Shown here in pieces: positions 1 to 11,634 of a DNA stretch of 64,000 nt. A program made the translations under genes and the position numbers. Location of the stretch: assembly GCA_022578605.1 (NCBI GenBank), contig MU394112.1:1-64000 (forward strand). The letters are read 5' to 3'. How positions within the stretch are numbered: the first letter of the stretch is position 1; every line of letters starts with the position of its first letter. The notes beneath the pieces were generated by a model that saw nothing but the letters and a program-made list of their open reading frames with translations, was not told where the DNA came from and ran no database searches. The DNA comes from Camillea tinctor (Eukaryota; Ascomycota; Sordariomycetes; Xylariales; Xylariaceae).

Positions 1-93
<93 letters not shown>
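1..93. repeat. 93-nt poly-C homopolymer at window edge
   Basis: The first 93 bases are all C, followed by AGGAAGTAAAATC. It is not a fungal telomere repeat (TTAGGG/CCCTAA). A homopolymer this long at a sequence edge may be a real simple repeat or an assembly end artefact; the sequence cannot tell which. A second, shorter C18 tract lies at 46899-46916. Confidence 0.9.
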
Positions 94-1624
94 AGGAAGT
101 AAAATCTTAAAAAAGAGTAGGTAAATAATAGATAAATGAAGGCTGCTAGTCACGAACGGGCCGTGATGAACAGGGACAAGAGCGCGGCAAGAAAAGGAGG
201 AACTAGCGATGGGATTGAGTTAGGGATTTACCTCACCAATTTCAAATATAATGAGTGTGGTGCTGATTGGGGTAAAAGCCTGGAAAAAATGTAGAAGGAT
301 ATTCAAACACTCCAGATATAGTTTGAAGCGATGTTGGATCGGCAGTTACTTATTGCTGAGAAAGTTGTGTGGAGGAGTTGAAGGTGTGTAGGTAAGGAAG
401 AGAGATGAGTATGGAGTTGTATGCTTAAGAAATCCAATACCTACTTAACCTAGATACTTCCCCAAAACGCCATAGATTGATTGTTGTATGCGGAACTCCT
501 AATCCAATATTTTATAAGTAGCTAATTTATGGAAATGATACTTCATATCGGGTTATGTTGCTAGTAGATATAACTGTGACTTCCCCCAGAATGTGGTCCT
601 CTAATATTTCTCATTTTTTCATCGATATCACGTCTTTCCAGTGTATTAATTTGAGCACCCGTATATCATGTAGCCATGCATGAGTTCTTACGAGTAAATG
701 TCGGTCTATAATCCCCCATCCCCCATAAACCAGAGATTTGTGTTGACTTACCACGCACTTCCCTTATTTACTATTGATACAAAATTGTAAATTTCTTGAA
801 AACTCTATTGTCCATAGTAGCTACCGAGACCTTAATTAAAGGGGCAGCAACGATGGCTTGAGACTAAAGATCCGTAGTCTCAAAGTCGACTTGTGTCAAC
901 ATCAGATGATAGTGAGAGAAAAAGATGATGCTAATCAGTATAATACTGAGTCCGGTAGTGGTCGTAAGGTAAGATATACGAATATAATTAATAGTAACAA
1001 CACTGCAATCTCAGGTAGAAACACAATATTCCAGCACCATGAAACTGTAGTAAATCTACTTCACAACTATCCTTGGCCACCAGAAAGCTGATGCCAAAGC
1101 AGTTGGCAAGATGGAAGGTAGAGTTGTATTCATTCTTGTCAATGAACCTTAACCCTCCATGGGCCTTAATTTACTTAAATAATTCTGGTGCGGACACGAC
1201 TGCTTACCGCAAATAGGTATCAGTATCTGGGATTGGCCGTGCTCAAACGTGTTCCATAGACCAGGCTCGCATGCCGATGGTTAAATAACATCTTGTATGT
1301 GGGAGATACATCTGATTCGACTTTTCTGTAATCACAAATCACATGGGACCTATGCTTGACCCGTCTCTTGAGGCCAATATGGAAGCCCCTTTTCGTTGCT
1401 GTAGAGTATGGCATGGATAATAACTATTTGATAGGCTATGTGACGTGAGGATCTCTGTATCGTCCCATACCTGCTCTGGTATGTTTAGAGAACCATTATC
1501 TCTTTGAAAAGGATACAGCTTAATCGCAAAGTCAGTCACTAGATATTGGTACGTTGTTACAGTTTAGGTACTTATCATTTTATATACTTTATATGATAAT
1601 CTGTATCTATTTATGTTCTTTTTA
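94..1624. other. Intergenic, no supported gene
   Basis: About 1.5 kb of AT-leaning DNA with stops in all frames. The longest open stretch (858-1091, plus) starts at a TTG and has no upstream ATG support, so I do not call it. No RNA gene or clear repeat was seen. The right end abuts the 3' end of the minus-strand coiled-coil gene. Confidence 0.6.
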
Positions 1625-3913
1625 TTATCGCATTATGGTATCTTTCATACGTTTTAAGTTAGAGTTGATTGAGTTAAGTACGGACAATAGAATCCACAAG
1701 AATAATAAAAGTGAGAAAAAGAAGATAACACTCCTTTTGTCGTCTAACCCTCTCCCTATTTCTACAACAGTCTCGGATTCTGTGGTATTATCCACACCAT
1801 CTCCACGCAGATCCTTCAGAGCGCCTTCCTCCTTGCTCTCCCGATTAGCTGTGAAAACGGGGTTTCCTGGCGGCTGAAATGCCTCTATCATCACATAGTC
1901 GTCGTCTAGAGCGGCAATGTTCTCGTTCTCGTTCTTGTACTCGTTCTCAGGCGGTCCGACGGGAAGCTTCTTTTGTGAAGACTCTTCTACCTGATCTCGT
2001 AACCTCTCCATAGTACGTCCGCGACTTACTGATCGCTCGGTGTGGCTTGTTGCTGTTGTGTGTGTTGGGGCTCGCCACTTAAGCGGTTCGGGACCCCTAG
2101 ACTGTATGTTTGATAGTCCGCTGGGCACAGAGCTAGACCGCACCGATTCATAAGCGGAGTTAGCCGGCTCGTATTGCGGCTCGTATTGCGGCTCGAAGTC
2201 ATTGATGTCTTCTCTTGATCCTTGTGGAAAGCGTTCTTCGTAGAAGTCGCGTGTTGAGGGTGGCGTATACACATACGCATCTCTGAAAGGCATGGGTTGC
2301 GCATGTCCGTATGCAGCATCGGCTAGTCCGACTGCCAACGTCCTGGCGATAGGTAACGCCAGCTCATCCCTTATTGCGCGCAATGTCTTGCGCTCTTTGC
2401 GCTCCCGACTTCTCTCTTCTAGCTTCAACCGCAAGAGACGATCCGTTCCCCGGCGCTGGCGAGGTCTGCGGCTGACAGAGGTCAATACCGTCTGCGCGTC
2501 GCTTTCAGTGTCAGCATCTGAGCCCGGCGGTTCTGGAGCCCTTGGCGGCAGTGGCGGAGACGAGTCGCCATCCTGAGGGGATGGCAACCTATAGGAAGAT
2601 TGTATACTTGGATTGAGCGACTCTGGAGGATATCTCGAGGGCTTTATTTGGGGACTAGTGGATAATTCTGGCGTGAACACTGTGGATGCTTTTATCTTGC
2701 TTGTTCTCCGTCGCCCTGAACTCTTTCTCCTGGCTTGGGACCCTGGCTGCGACCAAGCTTTCCTAGCCTTCTCCTCTGTATCTGCCCGACTCCCTATTCC
2801 GAGCTCTTGCTGAATTTTCCCTCTCAACAAAACCATAATCTCATCAATCTCTTGTTGTACCTTTACTTGGATTAACCTTGCTGATTTGTCGTTCCACCCT
2901 GTCTCGTCTTCTTTCGCCTTGGCAGCCGCCCTGCTTTCGGCCTCAATCATCTCTCTTATTTGTCTTTCCATTCTTGCTTTCTCCTCAGCCTCACGCTGCT
3001 TCGCCTCTTCGATCTCTTGTCGCTCTTTTTCTATCTTTCGTCTAATAGCCTCTTCTAAATCTGCTTGCCTTTCCTCTTCTTCCTTTATTGCATCTAGTCG
3101 CTTTTCGACTCCTTGCTCTACTAACTTTTCAATATCTTCGTCTATGGGTGTATTTATATCGCTTAAGCCAAGTGAAATGTTTCCTATCCTGCCTCGAGGT
3201 CCGTTGAACTGCGGCAACCCTATTGACCCACGGAACATCTTGTCTTCTCTTCGAAGCCGTGGTAGGTACGGTGGTGCTCTTGCGCCTACATTATACGGCG
3301 GACCTTGTCGTGGGTAATATCCTTGACGCTCATAGGATTCCCCACCACGGTTGCTATTTTCCACAATTCGATAGAACGAGGGAGCGGGTGTATGTTTGAC
3401 CTTGTTTTTCGGATACAAATTCTCAATACTCTCCGTTGTGGATGATCTCTTTCCGGCGCCAGTGTAATAAGGGCTGTCGTTGGATTGCCTTGATACATCT
3501 GGTTTTCTGTTTTCGTTGGTACGCGACGGGGAGTCTCGACTCGTGGACGTAATCGTGATTCGTTGAGAGACGGGTCTATTACTGGGCGGAAGGCCTGATT
3601 GATGACGGTTTTGGTTCCGCCCCCCTGGGTTTTGAGATGGTGTCCCCCATGGCGGACTAACACTACGAGAGCTAGATGGAATATGTCAATAGTCGTGTCT
3701 CCAGGAATCAATGTAAGTCACAGCTGGACTTGACGATTGTTGGTTGGTCTAGCCTCACCGTATGCCTAAGCCTGAATGCGGCTCTGAGCGACGCACAACT
3801 TCAAATTCAGAAGAATACTCAGAATCATCGCCACCATCTTCGACAGTGGGTTCATGGTATATGGGGATAGGATTGAACCGAAGTATAGGGGGGCGTCTTG
3901 GAGATGCGGACAT
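1625..3913 (-). CDS. Coiled-coil protein with C-terminal membrane anchor (function unknown)
   Basis: Two exons: 3913-3759 and 3671-1625, joined across an 87-nt intron (GTGAGG donor, TTGAC branch, CATCTAG acceptor), giving 733 residues. The ATG at 3913 is the first in frame; the frame stays open through the splice. The N-terminal third is disordered and rich in Ser, Pro and Arg. A charged Glu/Arg/Lys helix at about residues 225-350 (IKEEEERQADLEEAIRRK and following) is a likely coiled coil. A second charged segment lies around 465-500. The end has a single hydrophobic stretch of about 20 residues (SVIFFFSLLLFLWILLSVLN, about 700-719) and a short basic tail, the layout of a tail-anchored protein. 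I do not recognise the family. It is divergent from the NLR gene starting 1.26 kb away, which may be chance. Confidence 0.75.
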
Positions 3914-5169
3914 ATCGTTGTGAATTGGTTGTAAAGTTGGGTGATGCACTATTCATTGATGCCCTGGTTGTAATTATTGATCTTCACACCCAAAGCTATG
4001 AGCAATTGAGATATTGTGAGCGATATCGCCCCGCCGAGATGGGATAAGAAAATATAATATGATGAAGAATTTACCATGATAAAGAGTGCATAGACTATCT
4101 AGGTAGTGTCTCTAGATAGTCAGATTTCCTTTTTTTTCCCCCTTCATACGCCCGCCTGCTATTGTTTTGGGGACAAGGGGAATAGTTGCCCTTCCCTAGC
4201 TGTACGAGGCTGTGAAGGACTAGAGATTAGTCTCTGACTACAACACGCAACCATCATACCTTTTGTTTAATAATGGAAAACAAAGTCAAGAATATAATTA
4301 TATGGGGGCGACGAATCGATCTCGAGTCATGGTATCACTACGCGATGAGTAGAAGTGAGAAGCTACATTTCTATAAAGTCAATGCAATTCAAATGTATAA
4401 ATACAATCATAGATCAGCTCTGTTCCCTGTTCCGCCCCCACGACACCAATACCAAATATAGGTTGTAATGATGTTACCTTCATCCTTGACCTTGAGGTGA
4501 ATCTGAAATAAAAGCGGGATTATTACTACTTATAGGGCAGGGTAACTGCAGTATGCTGGGATCGGGGTGGAGACCTGTGAGAAGGGTCCAGGGGTACAGG
4601 AACCTCTGGAAGAGGGAACGCGGAAGTGATTGATGGACTCTACACCAAGGTAGTGGTGTCTAACTTCGTAGCCTGCTTCGTCTGACCGTACCTTCGGGCC
4701 AACACCCGCCCGATATACGAAGTATATGAACCTTGACACAAAGAGGCTGCAATACGCATGCATCTTTTGCTAACCGGGCATCTCAGTCCGCATAATAGTC
4801 GAGCGGCACGAATTAATAATGGCGATCATGCACCAGCAGACCTCTGCAACTAAATCCTACAATTTGTTGCAATCGTCAGCACAACTTATCCTGATTAAGC
4901 CAAATGCGCCCAGCTCTTGGTCGGGCTTCACCCTAGGACTGGTGATCTTGAATTAGCGCTGTGGCTGACGGATAAGTTGGGACCCTTTTGGAGGAAAATC
5001 TCTTGTCTTTATCGGCTTGTCCACCCGTTTTTAGTTTTCGTAACTTCTTTTTGATATTGCATACCTAGTTATACATGAAGCTATTACTTGTAGTTTTCCA
5101 GGAGTTCCACCAATTGTACTTTGCGGTTCACTCTTCGTTACAACAAGCTATCTGAACAGTATTGCAAAA
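3914..5169. other. Intergenic region between divergent genes
   Basis: This 1.26 kb separates the divergently transcribed coiled-coil gene (minus) and the NLR gene (plus), so it should hold both promoters. There is no supported ORF; 4273-4461 and 4530-4763 are open but lack start, splice or composition support. Confidence 0.55.
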
Positions 5170-8100
5170 ATGTCCCTTCGAAACGAGAATTCTCGCTCGC
5201 CTAGGCGTACAAACGCAGAGAATAGGGGGCCTGGAAGTCAGTTCATGAGTGACGGACCTGGTGATCAGAATGTTGCCAGTGGTAGTGGCGTGGTGTTCAC
5301 AATCGGCCAGGTCAACAGTGAGCCAATATCCCTTCTCGTGATATTGCTTCAAACTCTAACCACTATTTAGCATACAATAACAACCTCCCGGACACAGCAG
5401 CGAATGGGATATATCCTCTACTTGGCCGCTTCCAGTCTACATCGCCTGACGAATTGGGCGCTCGTTCCCAGGGATCATATCGTACGTTTTCAAATAATAT
5501 ATTTAAAATTTAACTCAATAGCATTGTATTGATTATTTCAAGGAGATAGTATAAACACATGGCTGGCACGTCAACTTGGAAAGCCTCCCCTTACTTTCCG
5601 TCAACATCACGATGAGATCCTCCGCCAAGTAGTTCAGGGTACGGGCAAATGGATTCTTAGCAAAAAGGAGTTCCTTGATTGGAAAGATCCTACGAGCACT
5701 TCACGGTTTTTATGGATGCAGGGAGTTAGTAAGTTATAGTCGAACTGTGATCATAAGCTTTTCTATGTTTCTATTGTATCTAACAATGTCTCTATAGCCG
5801 GATCTGGTAAAACTGTTCTCGTGTTAGTAGCTAAGAGTCGGTACCATTCTAGGTTTTGAAACTGATATCCTTTTCCATAGCTCTCTTATTATCGACTGGC
5901 TTGAGAAAGAAACAAAAAGCACGAAAGATGTTGCTTGTGTATATTTCTACTTGCAAGAAGGAGAAGAGAATTCTACATCGCTCGCACACATATGGGCGGC
6001 TCTGTTAAAACAGCTATTACTAGGATCAAGCGATCTAGAAGGCGAACTAAAAGAAACTTTTTACGACTCCCTCCAAGGCTCAGCAGCGATCCCTCTATCC
6101 GAGTATATTGACCTCTTTAAAAAATTAGCTGTTACAATGAAGACAGTTTACCTAGTCATCGACGGCTTAGACAGTTACCAGACTGACCCTGAAGAAGAGG
6201 CACATCAAAGCATTGAGAACGCTCTAAAGGAGCTCCCGGATAGTGTACGAGTACTTTTCACGTCTCGAAATGACTCAATCGGCATGGGAACCGGAGAAAC
6301 TACGAAAATACTCATCACACCACAAAAAGAAGATGTGGAAACTTACGTGAAGAAACGAATCGAAGACAACGGGACACTGAGCAAATTATTAGAAGTGGAC
6401 GAGTATCGAAGTCAAGTAATACATGAAATTACCAACACGACACTGCTAAGTAATATGTTAGTTTGATGCATTAAACCTTGAAACCCTACGCAGGAGTGCT
6501 GACAACGTCTAGGTTCCTGTTAGCTAGACTTCATATGGACAACCTAAGCAAACAAGGGACACAAAATGGCATAAAGATAGCATTGCGTGAGCTTCCAGAT
6601 AGCGCTGTCAAAATATTCGACATATTGGCCTCAAAAATAACCCATAACAACCGTTTTGACCGTAGTCTGGCGAAGCATGTCCTTACTTGGGTAATACATG
6701 CAAAAGAAGAACTGAATGCGGATCAGATTTGCGAGAGCTTTGCTGTCAAAAAGAGTGCTGGAAATGCATACCAAGAACATCGACCCCTGAAAGATGCTCT
6801 AGTATCTACTTGCCATGGCTTGATCATCATGGATCCAACTAACGAGATACTCAGCCTTGTTCATAAATCGGCGTTGAAATCAATACAAAACTACAAGATT
6901 ACCACAAAGAATCCTAACCTCGACATGGCCAAGACGTGTCTAACCTATCTTCTCATTGAAGAATACGATCAAGAGGGGGAACCTCCATTGCTCCGATATG
7001 CAGCAATGAATTGGTGGGCTCACGTTAGCCGCGAGGGACAAGAAATAGACTGTGAGGTCGAGTCGTTAATATTAAAGTTTCTCAAGGACAGCACCAAACT
7101 GGCTAGATCATTCAAGGCCATTTATGGGATGAACGACGGCGTCTTCGACGGCATGACAGGTTTGCATGCAGCGGTACACTTCAACCTGTCACCCTGGGTA
7201 ACGCGGCTCCTCAGAGGGGATGTTGATATAGATGCTCAGTGCTTAGACGGTCAAACAGTTTTGCATTGGGCAGTCAGGTACGGACGAAACGATATTCTAG
7301 AATTACTCATCCGTAATAAGGCAAACCCAGATCTCTGTGACCGGGCTGGGGATACACCACTCCACAAGGCTCTTATGGGGCCAACGACTGACGATACACC
7401 ACTCCATCAATCCATGAAAAGGTCAGCAGGCAGCGATGAGGATATGGTGAAAGCACTTATTAGGGGCAACGCACGACTAGATGTTCAGAATGCTAAGGGT
7501 CTCTCGCCTATGTCCTCAGCCATCCGCTATGGGCCCACGTCAATAGCCAAGATTATGGCTGAGAGACAAAGTGATGTTAATGCTGAGATCTTCGAAGGTT
7601 GTACCTCACTGCGTCAGGTATTTTGCCACGGATTTACGATAATGAAAGACAGCAAGAAGCGAGGTTTTCAACCCAATACAGATGATTGGGTTCAACTAGA
7701 AAATGCAGTCAGGAACCACGTCCGTCTCTTGACCGACGTATTGCTCAAGCGTGGCGTAGACCTTAACCGTCCCTCAGTCGACGATGGATGGACGCCACTA
7801 GTGTACGCAGCACAACATGGCGATATGTCCAAATTACGCCGACTGCTAATGCGAAAGCCCAACCCTGCTGATGTCCATCTGCCAGATCTGGGGGGTAGAT
7901 CCTCTTTATGGTGGGCCATACAAGAAAAGCACATCGCTGCAATCCAACTGCTGGCTGAGCATGGTGCTAATATTAACGAATCATATGATGATGGATCAAC
8001 GCCGCTTCTCATAGCTGTTAGACGGCTAGATAGCGAAACAGCGAGACTACTTATCAAGTTAGGGGCTGATGTAAATATGAGAACGGCGAGTGGGTCAACG

Positions 8101-9132
8101 CTTCTAATCGAAGCGACTAAACTTCGCGACTACGACATGGTTTGGATACTATTAAACGCAAAGGCAATGCCAGACGAGCGTGACACTAATGGGCGTTCAG
8201 CCCTCTTCTATGCTACGAAGGATAAAGAGAAAGCTCTGGTTTGGCTGCTGGTCACCAAAGACGATGCGACTGCGAGTTCCAATAGGGCCACCAGAGCCGA
8301 CAATATACAGAAGTCCCTTGAACTGGCCATGACCTACGATAACCTCTCGATGGCATGGCTCTTCTATGAGCATGGGGCTTCGCTAAGCGCCTTTAATGAC
8401 AAGGGCACAACCTTATTACACCAGGTAGCTAATTATGGGGATCTTAAGGCTGCCCGGTTCCTCATTGAAAATGGCGTGCCAGTCGATACTAAGGACGCGG
8501 CCGGCTCAACACCACTACATTATGCAGTTCTTCGTCGGAAGGACCAACTGGCGGGCTTCTTAGCATCGCAAACCCCACGGTCGTCGGAGGGATCGCAACT
8601 AGATATCACTGACGCCAAGGGTAACACGGCTCTTATATTGGCTACTAACCTGAAGCTGCCGGCCATCATGCAGATACTGCTCAGGTACGGCGCTTCGTGC
8701 AATGTCCGTGGTCCAGACGGTATGACGGCCCTGCACCACGCTGCTCGCCAAGGATTCGACGAGGGACTCGAGTTACTGCTAAACAAGGCATATTCCGGCG
8801 ACCCTAACGCCGCAGATGACGAATATTTCACTCCGCTCCACCACGCAGTAGACGGCGGAATGGCCGATCGCAGGACAGTGAAGATCCTGGTCGATGCGGG
8901 CGCTAGCATGGAAAAATGGGAGAAGAACGGGCGAACGCCGTTGATGCTCGCAGCCCAACGGGGTGATGAAAGACTAGTGTATAGCCTCCTGGCTGAGGGG
9001 GATGATGCTCAGGCAATGAACGACAGAGGGTTGACAGCTTTCGCCTATGCGAGTGAATCCCCCGAAGTCCAGCAGCTTCTTGACGAGTGGTCACTGATGA
9101 GTGAATGGGCTCCTGGTAGAGACTACTACTAA
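5170..9132 (+). CDS. NLR-type STAND protein: amyloid-like N-terminal motif, NACHT domain, ankyrin repeats
   Basis: Six exons: 5170-5317, 5371-5481, 5543-5728, 5798-5822, 5881-6456, 6513-9132, for 1221 residues. Two donors are the weaker GTTAGT form (5823 and 6457); these choices restore the family phrases GKTVLVSLIIDWL and NMFLLARLHM. Residues 20-46 carry GPGSQFMSDGPGDQNV and a Gly/Ser continuation, a Gly-x-Gly-x-Gln pattern like fungal amyloid signalling motifs. The NACHT domain has Walker A GVTGSGKT (147-154), Walker B VYLVIDGLD (246-254) and a sensor-like VLFTSRND. A winged-helix-like region follows. From about residue 560 to the C-terminus there are a dozen or more ankyrin repeats (TPLHxA, GADVN-type phrases); they are diverged rather than near-identical. 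STAND NLRs oligomerise after ligand sensing, and the N-terminal motif would template effectors. The two motif-bearing genes downstream fit as partners. The ORF looks intact. Confidence 0.88.
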
Positions 9133-9622
9133 TACAGAGTACTTAGTTTTACACCTGCCAATATCAGACATTATAGGCAACTAGGGGCATTGAGTTTTCC
9201 AAAATTCTACGCTATAGTGATTGGAATTCTCTTCTCATGTACGTTAACATAGACTTGGCATATAGAAGTGGATTGGATTTGAAGGTCTAATGCGACGATC
9301 TGGTATTAGACGTATAGGGCATGAAGGCGATGCACTTAGTCTTATCACGATGTGTTAAGGACATTTTTCTAACCCAAGACACTCTATATCACTATCTTGC
9401 GTCGAGGGTAATAAAAGATCCGAATTTCTAAACACACGACTGCCATCTGACCTCCTTACTCAACTAGGTAGATAAGTGGCTGGGTAGATACAGGGATTAT
9501 ATTACAAGTGCGTACATTGGGGGCCGCCGTGGTGACAAGGGACTGGTCGGTCCTCCTTGGCCCTGGAGATAGATAATAGCAACCCGGGTTCGTAAAGTCT
9601 GAACTGAATCCTTGCCTGCCAC
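9133..9622. other. Intergenic between convergent NLR and effector 1
   Basis: A 490-bp spacer between two convergent genes, presumably holding both 3' ends. No ORF, tRNA or repeat was seen in it. Confidence 0.6.
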
Positions 9623-10255
9623 TTACTGGGGAGTCATACCAAAGTAAAAAGCCCCGGACGATTGTCCGTTGACTTGGATCCCCCCATCCATTGCTACATT
9701 CTGATTCCCTTGTCCTGAGTGAATGTATTGCGAGCTAGAATAATGCGGCGCTATTGCTGGGCTGCTGCAACCTTTTGGTTTCTCTCCTGTCTTTATCCAG
9801 TCGATGAGACTCTCGACCTGCGCTTGCGTGGCCGCCTTGACGGCACGATTGCTTGTCAACACCTGAAGATCGCAGATAATGCCGTCCATCAGATTCTCAA
9901 CCTTGTCGGCACTAGGGATTGTCTTGAGAGCCTTGAGATAACGTTCCATGCGCTTGGCACGTGTTGATGGTATGACAGCTTGTAGCACCTTTTGGAGGGA
10001 GGCCGCCTTGTCACGACAGCTCTCCAACACTTTGGTTAGCGCCATACGTGACTCAACCGAAGGAATGTCATCTGCCTCGGCCAAGCCAGTGCATGCTGCC
10101 TTGAGCGTGTCCTGAACAAGGGGAAGGCGTGTAGCAACGTCGCGAAATGACTGTGGCAGGCCGCTGGCGTCGTCAACGGCGTCATACAGCCTGAGCGAGG
10201 CTTCGATGATAGCAACAATGCCTGAGATCAGGCCAATTACTTCAGAGCCCGACAT
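9623..10255 (-). CDS. SesA-like effector 1 with C-terminal amyloid-like motif
   Basis: A single-exon gene of 210 residues starting at the ATG at 10255. Residues 1-160 are helical and match the pattern of the SesA-type N-terminal domain found on fungal NACHT proteins: MSGSEVIGLISGIVAIIEAS, then LYDAVDDASGLPQSFRDV, then a Cys-containing helix (ESCRDKAASLQKVL) and the basic MERYLKAL segment. After a Pro/Ser linker, residues 173-206 hold SSSQYIHSGQGNQNVAMDGG and a Gly/Ser/aromatic tail ending AFYFG. The spacing of Gln, Gly and Asn matches the NLR N-terminal motif. In known fungal signalosomes (HET-S/NWD2; sesA/sesB of Nectria) such a C-terminal motif receives an amyloid template from the NLR and activates the N-terminal domain. 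The role here is inferred from motif and proximity. It is divergent from effector 2. Confidence 0.82.
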   Translation of the reverse strand: MSGSEVIGLISGIVAIIEASLRLYDAVDDASGLPQSFRDVATRLPLVQDTLKAACTGLAEADDIPSVESRMALTKVLESCRDKAASLQKVLQAVIPSTRAKRMERYLKALKTIPSADKVENLMDGIICDLQVLTSNRAVKAATQAQVESLIDWIKTGEKPKGCSSPAIAPHYSSSQYIHSGQGNQNVAMDGGIQVNGQSSGAFYFGMTPQ

Positions 10256-10971
10256 ATCATGAATTTCATTTGATATAACCTAGCCACGTGAGAACTTGTC
10301 TTGACGGTAATCTGGTTTTCGGTGAAAAGAGGCAGCCTGACTAAATATCTTTAGCAGCAGAGGTGAGAGATGATACTTTGACAAGTCACTGATATCTTCG
10401 CTTTCACACGAGGCGAGAGGCAGTCCTGGCTGCTCTAGTGTGGTGCACTAAACTTGGTTGCATCGGCCTTGATGGTTGGGCTACGATTGGGCGAACATAC
10501 GAAAGGATCCTGCAGGCTGTGGTGGACTCGATCGATAGGTTATGTCGTATTTCACATCTCTTTGCGGCTGATCATACAAGGATAATACTATTATTATACA
10601 CTATTTTATAAGCAAGGTCCTATTGCAAGCACCCATGGTGAACGACTAACAAAGTAGGACAAGTGGTGTCCCTACATAACTCGCCGGTCGAGGTGACTTC
10701 GAGGCTTTCCTTTTTATTGGTTGTAATAATCATGTAAGAGGTATCGTAGGTGAGCCGACCCCAGGTGTGGAATGACATTGGATATACGCATATTAAGTAA
10801 ACTGCCTTTTGATTCTTTATCTTCCTAGCAGTCTCAAGCCTTAATAACGTCCGCATTTTCTTCCCTATAACCACATAAGTTCACTAAAAAACTCGGAAAC
10901 CACATCATACTTTTATATATTTCAGTGTCCTATCAGCTGAGATCTCTTAAGTATTTTCTGTTACCGTCAAG
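10256..10971. promoter_or_regulatory. Shared upstream region of the two divergent effector genes
   Basis: The two SesA-like genes start back to back, 716 bp apart, so this spacer must contain both promoters and could coordinate them. No specific operator was identified. The ORF at 10620-10874 (minus) has no start or family support and is treated as chance. Confidence 0.5.
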
Positions 10972-11634
10972 ATGTTAAGTGAAATCACCCAAGACAATGT
11001 TCTCATGGCACTTGACGATGCTATCTACGCCTTCCGGAGAACCGTCAAATCGTCTGAGCCTATTAAGGACATCACAGACCTTCCTAATGCCTTCCTTGTG
11101 GTCCACAAGCAACTTCCAATTATCTTCCAGGTGCTTGAGTCGATGCAAAAGAATTTGTCAAACGACCAGCCGACGGAAGAGTTGAAAGAGAGCTACGCAG
11201 CCGTGAGCCAACTTGCCGAAATATGTCGAAAGCAGGCATTGTACATGCAGAGCATCTTTAATTCTGTCACGAGCTCGAATGACAATGTTTCAAAGCTTGA
11301 AAGATACCGCACTGTCGTGTTAAAGAGCGAGGACCACGTCAAGATAGAGGCGGTAGTTCAGAACCTTATTGAGGAGGCCATCAAGGTAGCAGTGGCGCCA
11401 TTAGTCGAAGACGACCTCATCGAGCAGTTAAAGGATTGTGAGGCCGAGATCTCGGAGGTGGAAGCATCTCTGGATTTAGAAGAAAAATCTAAAGGGGAGA
11501 TGGTAATGACCAATTACGGCTCGGGATACCAGTTTCTACACAAAGGAAAAGGTCACCAGAATCATTGTTCAGGAGGGTGGCAGTTTACAGGCGACAACGC
11601 CACCAACAACTTCCCCCCAATGCCAGCGAGGTGA
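10972..11634 (+). CDS. SesA-like effector 2 with C-terminal amyloid-like motif
   Basis: A single exon of 220 residues starting MLSEITQDNVLMALDDAIYA. It aligns by eye to effector 1 over the helical domain: xIYAFRRTVK with LYDAVDD, LPNAFLVVHKQLPIIFQVLE with LPQSFRDVATRLPLVQDTLK, EICRKQALYMQSIF with ESCRDKAASLQKVL, and KLERYRTV with RMERYLKA. It is therefore a diverged paralogue. After an acidic helix (CEAEISEVEASLDLEEKSKG), residues about 184-208 read GSGYQFLHKGKGHQNHCSGG then WQFTG, the same Gly-x-Gly-x-Gln-aromatic then Gly-x-Gly-x-Gln-Asn pattern as the NLR and effector 1. It is probably a second partner of the same NLR, or of an NLR elsewhere. Identity to the SesA family is weaker than for effector 1. 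Confidence 0.75.
   Translation: MLSEITQDNVLMALDDAIYAFRRTVKSSEPIKDITDLPNAFLVVHKQLPIIFQVLESMQKNLSNDQPTEELKESYAAVSQLAEICRKQALYMQSIFNSVTSSNDNVSKLERYRTVVLKSEDHVKIEAVVQNLIEEAIKVAVAPLVEDDLIEQLKDCEAEISEVEASLDLEEKSKGEMVMTNYGSGYQFLHKGKGHQNHCSGGWQFTGDNATNNFPPMPAR

Noticed and set aside
858..1091. Plus-strand frame with Ser/Gly/Asn-rich text (NTESGSGRKVRYTN) that faintly recalls the NLR amyloid motif
   Set aside because: It begins at a TTG with no ATG context, lacks the Gln positions of the motif and has no effector or NACHT exon nearby, so chance is more likely.
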